From an uncultured Paracoccaceae bacterium (GTDB lineage: Bacteria; Pseudomonadota; Alphaproteobacteria; Rhodobacterales; Rhodobacteraceae): a DNA stretch of 64,000 bases. The DNA lies in NCBI GenBank assembly GCA_947500775.1, contig CANMTD010000003.1:422874-486873 (forward strand). Direction: 5' to 3'. The notes below the pieces were generated by a model that did not search any database, had not been told where the DNA came from, and saw only the letters and a program-made list of their open reading frames with translations. The position numbers and the translations under genes were made by a program. Shown piece after piece: positions 9,613 through 16,323 of the stretch; the stretch's first letter is position 1; every line of letters begins with the position of its first letter.

Positions 9613-9617
9613 TTTCA

Positions 9618-9955
9618 CTGCACGACTGAATGTCCCATGGCCTGCCGCGCATGGATGATCGGCTGTAGCCTTGGCATAAAGCCGGAACCGAGGATCCCAT
9701 TGATGTGGTGCGGGCTGACGTTCAAACAGACACTGTGATCCAAGCTTTCAAGGGCATAGACCCATTTTGATCAACAAGCGATCCAAGACAGCACCAAAGA
9801 AGAAGAGAAACCCTATCGGCAAATAGGGCGCTGCTCAGGAAGCACACTCTGTCGCAAGTTATGTAACGAATACTTCACCAAGGTCGTTGAATGGCGGCCA
9901 CACTGAATTGTTTTCATTACAAAACAATATATCGCCGCATTTTTCCAACTTGAAG
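9618..9955. other. Intergenic stretch between the fad terminator and the left attachment site
   Basis: I see no gene that I can support. A 51-codon open stretch on the minus strand (9618-9770) reads like protein ('LDHSVCLNVSPHHINGILGS') but lacks a start codon and is closed by stops on both sides, so it may be a decayed gene fragment. The last 150 bp are richer in A+T than the neighbouring genes. It lies on the chromosomal side of the repeat and may be the scar of an earlier insertion at the same tRNA. Confidence 0.4.
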
Positions 9956-10003
9956 AAGTGGTGCCCGGGGGCGGAATCGAGCCACCGACACGAGGATTTT
10001 CAA
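9956..10003. repeat. Left attachment repeat (attL-type), partial tRNA-Phe copy
   Basis: These 48 bp match 20064-20111 except for G at 9981 against A at 20089. They duplicate the 3' end of tRNA-Phe from CCA up to the anticodon loop, then diverge. Integration by a tyrosine recombinase into the tRNA would leave exactly this arrangement, with the intact tRNA kept at the right end. Confidence 0.9.
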
Positions 10004-10048
10004 ACCGAAGCTTATTGAACGCGCTCAATTGGTTAGCTCCGGCCAGTC

Positions 10049-10098
10049 TGTCAAACCCACGACGGCGCATCAAACACTTAGCGACGAATTGTCAAACC
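10049..10098 (+). repeat. Two TGTCAAACC repeats near the left end, candidate integrase arm sites
   Basis: TGTCAAACC occurs at 10049-10057 and 10090-10098, in the same orientation, 41 bp apart. The same word recurs twice near the right end (19981, 20002). The gene-free 10004-10117 interval also is where an origin of transfer would be expected, upstream of the mobilization genes, but I see no nic consensus that I would defend. Confidence 0.45.
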
Positions 10099-10117
10099 TT
10101 GGCCCAGAGGCAATCCA

Positions 10118-10972
10118 ATGAGCTGGCGGGTAGCGAACGCTTGCGCCGAGCGGAAGTTTGGCAGTGCGACGCGCAAGCAGATCATCATGTTTCTGGCAGA
10201 TAAGGCGTCTGACGATGGCTCAGGCATCTGGTGTTCAAAGGGAACAATCCAGCGCCACACGGAGCTGGGGGAGACGACCGTAAAACGGACGATCCGGGAT
10301 TTCCTGAAGGAAGGTATTCTGGTCGAGACAGGCGCGCGGGGATGCAAGAACGGGTTCACGGTCGTTTACCGGATCGACCTGGGGCGGATCGAGGCCCTGG
10401 AACTGACCGCAGAACCCGAGATTGAGACGGGGGCCACAGTGGACCCCGTCCAGACTGGACCCGGAACGGGGGCCACAGTGGCCGGGGTACCGGGGCCACC
10501 ACGGCCCCCAAACCACCCTAAAACCATCCATAAACCTCCTACGCGCGAGCGCGTGGCGGCGGAGGATGAAGATGCTGAGAAGATTTTGGCGGCCTATCCG
10601 CCGGACCGACTGCGCGGGAAGGCAGAGTGTCTCGGGCGGATCAGGGACATCCTCGATGCCGGAACGAAGGTCGAGGACCTGTTGCAGGCCGTGAAGGCCT
10701 ACGCGACCGAGAGCGCTGGCTTCACTCGCTCGAAAGTTTGTTTCTCGGACAACTGGTTTAGCTCGGGACGTTGGCGGAGCTACGTCGAGGACATCACTCA
10801 GGGCCGGGAAACGGCAAAGGCCAAGGAAGCCGAAATGCTGGCTGACTTGGCCAATTGGGTCACAGACAAGCATCCTCTTTGCCGCCACATCACACCCGGC
10901 CAGATCGACGCGTTGCTGGCTGCGGAGTTGGTGACGCAGGCGCAAATCCAAGCGGCAGGTCTCAGATCATGA
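10118..10972 (+). CDS. Helix-turn-helix domain protein of the element (winged-helix, replication/DnaT-like)
   Basis: The 284-residue protein opens with an HTH region used by phage and plasmid replication-type proteins ('ATRKQIIMFLADKASDDGSG', then 'CSKGTIQRHTELGETTVKRT'), where new HTH contacts are selected by growth-phase-like gene sets in related proteins. It has a proline-rich low-complexity linker (about 105-145) and a helical C-terminal half ('DAGTKVEDLLQAVKAYA', 'FSDNWFSSGRW') that resembles the DnaT/primosome-like C-terminal domain of phage replication organisers. It is the first gene after the left end, and its stop overlaps the MobC start as ATGA, so it is cotranscribed with mobilization genes. 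A role in DNA replication after transfer, or in control of the operon, is inferred. Confidence 0.7.
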   Translation: MSWRVANACAERKFGSATRKQIIMFLADKASDDGSGIWCSKGTIQRHTELGETTVKRTIRDFLKEGILVETGARGCKNGFTVVYRIDLGRIEALELTAEPEIETGATVDPVQTGPGTGATVAGVPGPPRPPNHPKTIHKPPTRERVAAEDEDAEKILAAYPPDRLRGKAECLGRIRDILDAGTKVEDLLQAVKAYATESAGFTRSKVCFSDNWFSSGRWRSYVEDITQGRETAKAKEAEMLADLANWVTDKHPLCRHITPGQIDALLAAELVTQAQIQAAGLRS

Positions 10973-11442
10973 GCCGCACCGATCCCACTGAAGCGCAAAC
11001 AGCAAGGCGACCCATGTCATACGGCTGCGCCGATGACATGGGACCTTGCGAGGGGCGGCAAGCCTCCCCTTCGAACCCCACCGGCGCGGGCAAAGCCCCC
11101 GCCAAAGAGCCGCTAACCGAGACCTTTGTCTTCCGCTGCACCGCGTCCGAGAAGGCCCAGCTGCGCGCCAAGGCTGAAGCCGCTGGATTGCCTGCCTCGA
11201 CGCTCCTGCGCGAGGCGCTTGGCCTGACCGAGGCCCGCCGCCGCAAGCCGATCCCGCGCGTCGATCCGGCGCTTGTGCTGACGGTCGGGCGCATCGGCGG
11301 CAACCTCAATCAGATCGCCCGCTGGCTAAACCGTGCGATGCTGGCTGGCCGCGTTGACCTCGACTCACTGACCGTTGCCCGCCGCCTGCTGACCATCGAA
11401 CGCCAGCTTGCCCAGATCGTCGAGGCGTCCCGCCGATGCTGA
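10969..11442 (+). CDS. mobC: MobC/MbeC-like relaxosome accessory protein
   Basis: A 157-residue protein with the MobC core: a ribbon-helix-helix-like segment '[20 protein letters not shown]' (about 54-73), 'STLLREALGL', and the diagnostic 'GRIGGNLNQIARWLNRAM' (about 107-124). MobC proteins bind the origin of transfer and help the relaxase melt and nick it. The start at ATG 10969 overlaps the previous stop; the frame extending upstream is a shadow. The stop overlaps the relaxase ATG by 7 bp, so the order MobC-relaxase is like mbeC-mbeA of ColE1. Confidence 0.85.
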   Translation: MSRTDPTEAQTARRPMSYGCADDMGPCEGRQASPSNPTGAGKAPAKEPLTETFVFRCTASEKAQLRAKAEAAGLPASTLLREALGLTEARRRKPIPRVDPALVLTVGRIGGNLNQIARWLNRAMLAGRVDLDSLTVARRLLTIERQLAQIVEASRRC

Positions 11443-12959
11443 TCAAGTTCTTCCCCAACGGCAAAGGTGCGGGCTCTGGTCCGGTCGGCTACCTCGTCGC
11501 AGACAAGGTGCTGGCCTATGACGGCAATCGCGACCTGATCCGTGATGCAGACGGCCAGCCGATGACCGTCATGCGGGAACCCTTGCCCGAAGTCCTGCGC
11601 GGCAATCCCGACCGCACCGAAGCCCTGATTGACGCCAGCCGCCACCAGTGGACCTACCGCGCAGGCGTGATCAGTTTTGCCGCTACTGACGCCCCGACCG
11701 AGAACCAGCAGGCCGAGGTCATGGACGGGTTTGAGCGGTTGGCCTTCGCGGGGCTGGACCCTGAGCAATATGATGTGCTCTGGGTCCGACATACCCACGA
11801 AGACCGCGTTGAGCTTCACTTCTGCACGCCGCGCTTGGAGCTGACCTCAGGGCGGAGCCTGAACATCGCGCCGCCCGGATATCAGAATGCCTTCGACAGC
11901 CTGCGCGACGTGATGAACCAGCGCCACGGCTGGGCCGATCCGATGGAATTGGAGCGCATCCAAGAAGTCCGAGACACCCTCGAGTCCCCGACCCGCGCAC
12001 AAGGCCGCGACGAGCTGCATGCGTGGCTGCAAGATCAAATCAGCATCGGTTTTGTCACGGATCGCGCCAGCATGCTGGACGCCCTGACCGATGCTGGCTT
12101 CAACATTCCCCGTGCGGGCAAGGCCTACCTAACCGCCCAAGACCCTGACACTGGCGAGCGCTGGCGATTGAAAGGAGAAATTTTCCATGAAGACTGGCAA
12201 GCCGACCCGGCTGAGCGAGAAGTTGAACGCGGAACTGGACATGATCCGGCAGGATTACGCCGCCTCTATGGCATCGCAATTGGAGAGCTTCAGGACCGAT
12301 TTGAGCAAAATTGCGACCATCGCGCATCGTACAATCGAGAGCGATACCCGCACCTTTCTGCGGCAGAACAAGAGCTGGCTGACGATCTCGCCCTGGCTGA
12401 TCACGGGGACATTCTTGGCGGGGATCGCCTTGATGATGGCCGCGAGCTTGCTTTGGACGCTGATGCTGGCCAGCTCGGAGATGACGGAGTTGGGCCTGAC
12501 GCGGATCGACAGGGAGGACGGGACATGGCTGGTGCTGGATCCGGCCAAGACGCGCCTGAGGACCTGCACGCTCGGCGGCAGCTCAGTGACCTGCATCCGG
12601 ATCGAGGAGGATTAGATGACGACACCCCTGACAGCCTTGGAACGCGACTTGCTCGCCTGCGTCGAGCGGTTGGTGACGGCCTGCGAGGTCTCAGCGCAGG
12701 AATTGAGCGGGTTAGAGGAACGCTCGACGACGAGGATGCAGAACCAGATGGATGGATTGGCCGCCTGCGTGTCGGTGCTCATTCAATCGCAAACGGCGTC
12801 AGTGGCTGCGTTGCACGGCTTGTTGAGCGAGGGCTCGAACTACGGGAAGCTGCGCACGCAACTCGAGACCAGCTTGAAATTAGTGAAAGCCGCCGAAGAG
12901 AGGTTGAGACAGAGCTAGACGAGCGGGAGGTCGAGATGGACCGGGGGATGACGCATTGA
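11436..12959 (+). CDS. mobA: ColE1 MbeA-type relaxase (MOBP, HEN-like)
   Basis: A 507-residue mobilization relaxase that would nick the origin of transfer and pilot the strand. The N-terminal 'GKGAGSGPVGYLVADK' places a tyrosine at residue 19, the position reported as catalytic in ColE1 MbeA. The metal-binding segment 'WVRHTHEDRVELHFCTPRLE' (about 117-136) matches the HEN motif, but the third residue is His128 instead of Asn, giving His119-Glu126-His128. The C-terminal half (from about 250) is Asp/Arg-rich low-complexity sequence, because the same DNA encodes two other proteins in another frame at 12187-12918. No secretion genes lie nearby, so it depends on a helper. Confidence 0.88.
   Translation: MLIKFFPNGKGAGSGPVGYLVADKVLAYDGNRDLIRDADGQPMTVMREPLPEVLRGNPDRTEALIDASRHQWTYRAGVISFAATDAPTENQQAEVMDGFERLAFAGLDPEQYDVLWVRHTHEDRVELHFCTPRLELTSGRSLNIAPPGYQNAFDSLRDVMNQRHGWADPMELERIQEVRDTLESPTRAQGRDELHAWLQDQISIGFVTDRASMLDALTDAGFNIPRAGKAYLTAQDPDTGERWRLKGEIFHEDWQADPAEREVERGTGHDPAGLRRLYGIAIGELQDRFEQNCDHRASYNRERYPHLSAAEQELADDLALADHGDILGGDRLDDGRELALDADAGQLGDDGVGPDADRQGGRDMAGAGSGQDAPEDLHARRQLSDLHPDRGGLDDDTPDSLGTRLARLRRAVGDGLRGLSAGIERVRGTLDDEDAEPDGWIGRLRVGAHSIANGVSGCVARLVERGLELREAAHATRDQLEISESRRREVETELDEREVEMDRGMTH
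12187..12615 (+). CDS. mobB: MobB/MbeB-like mobilization protein, nested in the relaxase gene
   Basis: A 142-residue protein encoded wholly inside the relaxase gene in another frame. Residues 1-65 are polar and coiled-coil-like; about 68-94 ('WLITGTFLAGIALMMAASLL' and following) form one clear transmembrane helix; a short C-terminal domain with two cysteines would lie on the other side. ColE1 mbeB and RSF1010 mobB occupy the same nested position and help the relaxosome dock to the conjugation machinery, which fits a membrane helix. An AGGAG ribosome site at 12173-12177, nine bases before the ATG, supports translation. The stop abuts the next nested gene. Confidence 0.8.
   Translation: MKTGKPTRLSEKLNAELDMIRQDYAASMASQLESFRTDLSKIATIAHRTIESDTRTFLRQNKSWLTISPWLITGTFLAGIALMMAASLLWTLMLASSEMTELGLTRIDREDGTWLVLDPAKTRLRTCTLGGSSVTCIRIEED
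12616..12918 (+). CDS. mobD: MobD/MbeD-like protein, nested in the relaxase gene
   Basis: The ATG follows the MobB-like stop without a gap, behind GAGGAGG (12604-12610). The 100-residue product begins 'MTTPLTALERDLLACVERLV' and is nearly all helical with heptad-like spacing, as in ColE1 MbeD ('LE..LL.A.E.L' start). MbeD-like proteins are small coiled-coil factors of plasmid mobilization; in ColE1 they have been linked to entry exclusion-like or mobilization functions. The gene is again fully inside the relaxase reading frame, completing the mbeC-mbeA(mbeB, mbeD) layout. The assignment rests on position and overall pattern more than on strict motifs. Confidence 0.7.
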   Translation: MTTPLTALERDLLACVERLVTACEVSAQELSGLEERSTTRMQNQMDGLAACVSVLIQSQTASVAALHGLLSEGSNYGKLRTQLETSLKLVKAAEERLRQS

Positions 12960-13051
12960 GGGGCTTAAGTTGTGCCTTGGTCTCTGTTTTCAGACGACGC
13001 AATGAGATAGAAACAGATGGACATGACCCACTGGATGCGTGAAGTTTGGCC

Positions 13052-15397
13052 ATGACTATTCAAAAGCCATTCAAAGTTAGCACACACTTAAAAGACGTTA
13101 TCGGACGCGATCTGGTTACGAATGAATTCGTCGCAATTTTTGAACTCGTAAAGAACTCAGTCGACGCAGGTGCCACCCTGATCCAACTTGAGATAGACCC
13201 TGATTCAGACGCAATTCGGATTGTTGACGATGGCAAAGGGATGGACATTGAGGACATTACCGAGAAGTGGTTGTTTGTAGCCTATTCAGCGAAAGCTGAC
13301 GGCAGCGAAGATGACGATGCTGGAGACTACCGGGATAAGATAAAATCCGTTGGCGGCTACGCAGGCAGCAAAGGTATTGGTAGGTTTTCATGCGATACGC
13401 TGGGCTCCTCACTCAAGTTATTCTCCAGATCGAAAAAAACCTCTTCTACCGCCGTTGGCCTGTCGGTTGATTGGGAAAAGTTCGAACTTGATAGCAAGGA
13501 TGAATTCAAAAATGTTCTTGTAGATATAGAAGAGCACGCTGACTTCCCCATTTTGGGTGCAGCAACAGCACCGAACGGCACCGGAACCGTTCTAGAGATC
13601 AGTGGGCTACGACATCATTGGGACGAAGCTAACCTAAAGAAGTTGCGTGCCTATCTCGCCAAACTAATCGATCCATTTGGGACCACAGATTCAGTCAATG
13701 TTATTACGCACCTCATAGGTTCGGATGAACACGACAACGATTTGAACGGCCCCATTGGCAACGATATTGCAGATGTTCTTCGCAGCAAGACATCAAGAAT
13801 CAAGGTTACAATAGAAAAGGGAAAAGTTGTCACTGAGCTCGTTGATCGTGGTCGACGAATATACAAAATCTCAGAACCCAACCCGTATTCGGAATTGGAC
13901 AGATGTGATGTTTCTGGTGAGGTCTTCTATCTGAATCGGAGCGCCAAAGCTACATTTGGACATCGCATGAAAGTCACTTCCGTCGAATTCGGGAGTATTT
14001 TTCTGTTTTTGAACGGATTTCGGATTTTCCCAATCGGCGAAGAGCGAGACGACACTTTCGGCCTCAACCGAAGAAAACAGCAGGGTACATCGAGATACCT
14101 AGGCACTAGAGATGTACTCGGCAGGGTCGACGTTGGTGCTCCTCCCAAGATGTTTCGAGAAGCGTCAAGCCGTGATGCCGGCTTAATCGAAGATGCTAAC
14201 AGCAGAGCACTTTTCGAAGCCATTCTCGAAAAAATGATCAAGCGCCTTGAGCGCTATGTTGTTGGAGTGAACTGGAAAGACAAAGCGGATCAGGGGCGAG
14301 ATACAGCTGAAGGACTTGAAGGCGATCCAGCTAAAGCCAGAATCCTGCAGATCGTTGGAGGTCTTGCCCGCACCAAAGAGTTGGAGATACTTGATTTCGA
14401 TCAAGATATTCTCGATTTAGCGGATGCGAAGGAAGCCGCCACCGAGAAAGCACTGTCTGACCTCATTTCCATCGCGGAAAGAGACGGCGACACTGATCTT
14501 TTGAAGCGTATTGAACAGACGCGCGCAAGAATTTCTGAACTCGAGAAGGCCGAAGCAGAAGCTCGAAAAGAGGCGAACCGGGTTGCCGAAGAACGAGCAC
14601 AGTCAGACGCGCGGATTGTCCAACTTGAAAAGCAATCCCGTTATCTTGCGGCCAGCCAAAACTTGGATGCAGAACGTATTCAGTTACTTTTGCACCAGGT
14701 AAACATTTATTCCGGCCACGTTGCGTCAAGCACCACGCGAGGACTAAGCGGTGCTCAAGAAGCGATGAAGATGCTTGCTGACGCAGATGATATGGACCCA
14801 GATGATTTTGAAGACTTGGCTGGTGCCTTAAGAAAAATTCTGCGCACTTTGATGGATGATTTCTCCTATATACGTCTGGAAAATAATCGACTTCAAACAA
14901 TTTCTCGCTTTGCCCCGAATATCAAAGTTGATCTTGAAACTAGCCATATTCAAGGCGACATTATTGAGTATCTCAACGAGTATTTTTCGGTGATGTTAGC
15001 AGACACCGGCAGAGCACCCAGAGTTCATTTTGAGTCCAAAGTTGATGCGCTGGAGTGCGAGTTTTCGCCGTTTGACCTTGCAGTCGTTGTCGACAATTTG
15101 GTCGATAATGCCAGAAAGGCGAAGGCCCAAGACATTTGGTTTATGGCTCAGCCGTCGCAAAGCAAAGGCAAGCTTGAGCTTCGGGTTAGCGATGATGGTC
15201 AGGGTTTCGATCTTGATAGAATTGATCGAGACCGGGTTTTTGAAAAACACTATACTGGTACACACAACGGGACCGGCCTTGGCCTATTTCATGTAGCGCA
15301 AGTTCTTGAAGAGATGGGTGGGGGAATTCGGTTCGACCCGAAATCTGACACCGTTCGAGCCGATTTCATCATTACAATTCCGGAGAAAGCCAAGTGA
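13052..15397 (+). CDS. Dual-GHKL ATPase: MORC/MutL-like N-terminal module plus histidine-kinase-like C-terminal module
   Basis: A 781-residue cytosolic protein with two Bergerat ATP-binding folds. The first (about 1-210) has 'FELVKNSVDAGAT' (Glu31, Asn35, Asp38), 'VDDGKGM' and 'GSKGIGRFS', the MORC/MutL/Hsp90 pattern, followed by 'GTGTVLEISGL'. A long middle region ends in a coiled coil (about 455-540). A DHp-like helix 'IQLLLHQVNIYSGH' offers His548 as possible phospho-acceptor. The second ATPase (about 668-781) has 'VDNLVDNARKAK', 'SDDGQGFD', an F-box 'VFEKHYTG' and 'GTGLGLFH', the histidine-kinase pattern. No transmembrane helix is seen. ATG 13052 is chosen over TTG 13046; neither has a strong ribosome site. 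Its stop overlaps the receiver gene start (GTGA). A/T-rich codon use differs from the mob genes. Confidence 0.85.
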   Translation: MTIQKPFKVSTHLKDVIGRDLVTNEFVAIFELVKNSVDAGATLIQLEIDPDSDAIRIVDDGKGMDIEDITEKWLFVAYSAKADGSEDDDAGDYRDKIKSVGGYAGSKGIGRFSCDTLGSSLKLFSRSKKTSSTAVGLSVDWEKFELDSKDEFKNVLVDIEEHADFPILGAATAPNGTGTVLEISGLRHHWDEANLKKLRAYLAKLIDPFGTTDSVNVITHLIGSDEHDNDLNGPIGNDIADVLRSKTSRIKVTIEKGKVVTELVDRGRRIYKISEPNPYSELDRCDVSGEVFYLNRSAKATFGHRMKVTSVEFGSIFLFLNGFRIFPIGEERDDTFGLNRRKQQGTSRYLGTRDVLGRVDVGAPPKMFREASSRDAGLIEDANSRALFEAILEKMIKRLERYVVGVNWKDKADQGRDTAEGLEGDPAKARILQIVGGLARTKELEILDFDQDILDLADAKEAATEKALSDLISIAERDGDTDLLKRIEQTRARISELEKAEAEARKEANRVAEERAQSDARIVQLEKQSRYLAASQNLDAERIQLLLHQVNIYSGHVASSTTRGLSGAQEAMKMLADADDMDPDDFEDLAGALRKILRTLMDDFSYIRLENNRLQTISRFAPNIKVDLETSHIQGDIIEYLNEYFSVMLADTGRAPRVHFESKVDALECEFSPFDLAVVVDNLVDNARKAKAQDIWFMAQPSQSKGKLELRVSDDGQGFDLDRIDRDRVFEKHYTGTHNGTGLGLFHVAQVLEEMGGGIRFDPKSDTVRADFIITIPEKAK

Positions 15398-16323
15398 AGC
15401 TCCAGTTCGGGTTATTGTGGATCGAGGATAACTTTTCGCCACAAGAAGAAGATGAGATACGTCGAGGTGCAGCTGATGCCGGTTTTGAACTTGAAATTAC
15501 CGTTTCAGTGGATGGCGCTGACATAGAGTCGTTGGCCGAGCGCCAGCGAAGCTACCACGCATTTGACTTGGTACTTCTCGATCTCGGGCTTGCCGGAGGT
15601 GTGCGAGGTGATGAACTGGCCCCGGAGATACGGCGATTGTTTCGCTCGACACCAATTCTATTCTACAGCAGCGGCGATACTGAGGCGGGCCTGCGGGACC
15701 GGATGGCGAAAGACCGGATCGAAGGTGTCTTTTGTGCTAACCGAGACAACTTTACCGCTCGAGCCAGTGAGTTGATTCAGGATTACGCTCATACGCTCAA
15801 CAGATTGTCGGGAATGCGTGGGTTGGCGATGGAGGTTGTTGCTGAAGTCGATGTGATTTGCAGGAAGGTTATTCTGGAGCTAGCAGTCGGGGATGCGGAG
15901 GGGATTGCGACTAGCTTCCTTGATAAAGCGGTTTGCGACCAGTCAGCGGCAAACCTTGAAAAGTTTCCAGCACAGGCCAGCCTATCCGAACGAATTGATC
16001 ATCCAGCTACCGACAGTATGAAATCCTTCAACCTATTTAGGGAATTGCTCCGGAAACACATTGCGAGCATGCCCAATGGCGAGGCAAAAGACGATCTCAG
16101 AGCACTTCGGGCGGCAACAAAAAACTACCGTGATAGCGTCTTGGAAGTCCGCAACGTTTTGGGCCACGCTCTCGAAACACGTAATGACAAAGGTTGGCTA
16201 ATTCTAGATCGAAACGGGAAGCCTTTCATGACCATCGACGACTTCCCAGGCCATCGGAGCACCTTCCTTAGTCAATTGCGAGCAGTCCGGCAGATTTCTG
16301 ATATCTTGATCACTAAGGATTGA
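15394..16323 (+). CDS. Receiver-domain protein with C-terminal HEPN-like Rx4H motif
   Basis: A 309-residue protein starting at GTG 15394, four-base overlap with the kinase stop. Residues 1-130 form a CheY-like receiver: acid pair Glu11-Asp12 in 'LLWIEDNF', phospho-acceptor Asp63 in 'LVLLDLGLAGG', switch Ser92 or Ser93 in 'ILFYSSGD', while the usual beta-5 lysine seems replaced (Arg117 in 'VFCANRDN'). Residues about 140-270 are helical and end in 'VLEVRNVLGHALE', where Arg253-Asn-x3-His258 fits the HEPN ribonuclease consensus R-polar-x3-H. There is no DNA-binding output domain. I infer that phosphorylation by the partner controls a HEPN RNase or a HEPN-mediated dimer; nuclease activity is not shown. 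The last 120 bp are also coding on the other strand. Confidence 0.75.
   Translation: MKLQFGLLWIEDNFSPQEEDEIRRGAADAGFELEITVSVDGADIESLAERQRSYHAFDLVLLDLGLAGGVRGDELAPEIRRLFRSTPILFYSSGDTEAGLRDRMAKDRIEGVFCANRDNFTARASELIQDYAHTLNRLSGMRGLAMEVVAEVDVICRKVILELAVGDAEGIATSFLDKAVCDQSAANLEKFPAQASLSERIDHPATDSMKSFNLFRELLRKHIASMPNGEAKDDLRALRAATKNYRDSVLEVRNVLGHALETRNDKGWLILDRNGKPFMTIDDFPGHRSTFLSQLRAVRQISDILITKD

Noticed and set aside
7306..9618. A 770-codon open frame on the minus strand opposite fadB, and similar long antisense frames opposite the acyl-CoA dehydrogenase, murA, gcvP and leuA
   Set aside because: They are rich in His, Gly, Arg and Ala without family motifs, and arise from strong third-position GC bias of the true genes.
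9959..10003. Partial tRNA-Phe at the left border as a tRNA gene
   Set aside because: Only the 3' half is present; the D-arm and the 5' acceptor strand are missing, so it is an attachment-site copy.
10004..10117. Defined oriT nic site upstream of the mobilization genes
   Set aside because: The interval is where one is expected, but no stretch matched a nic consensus well enough to mark it.
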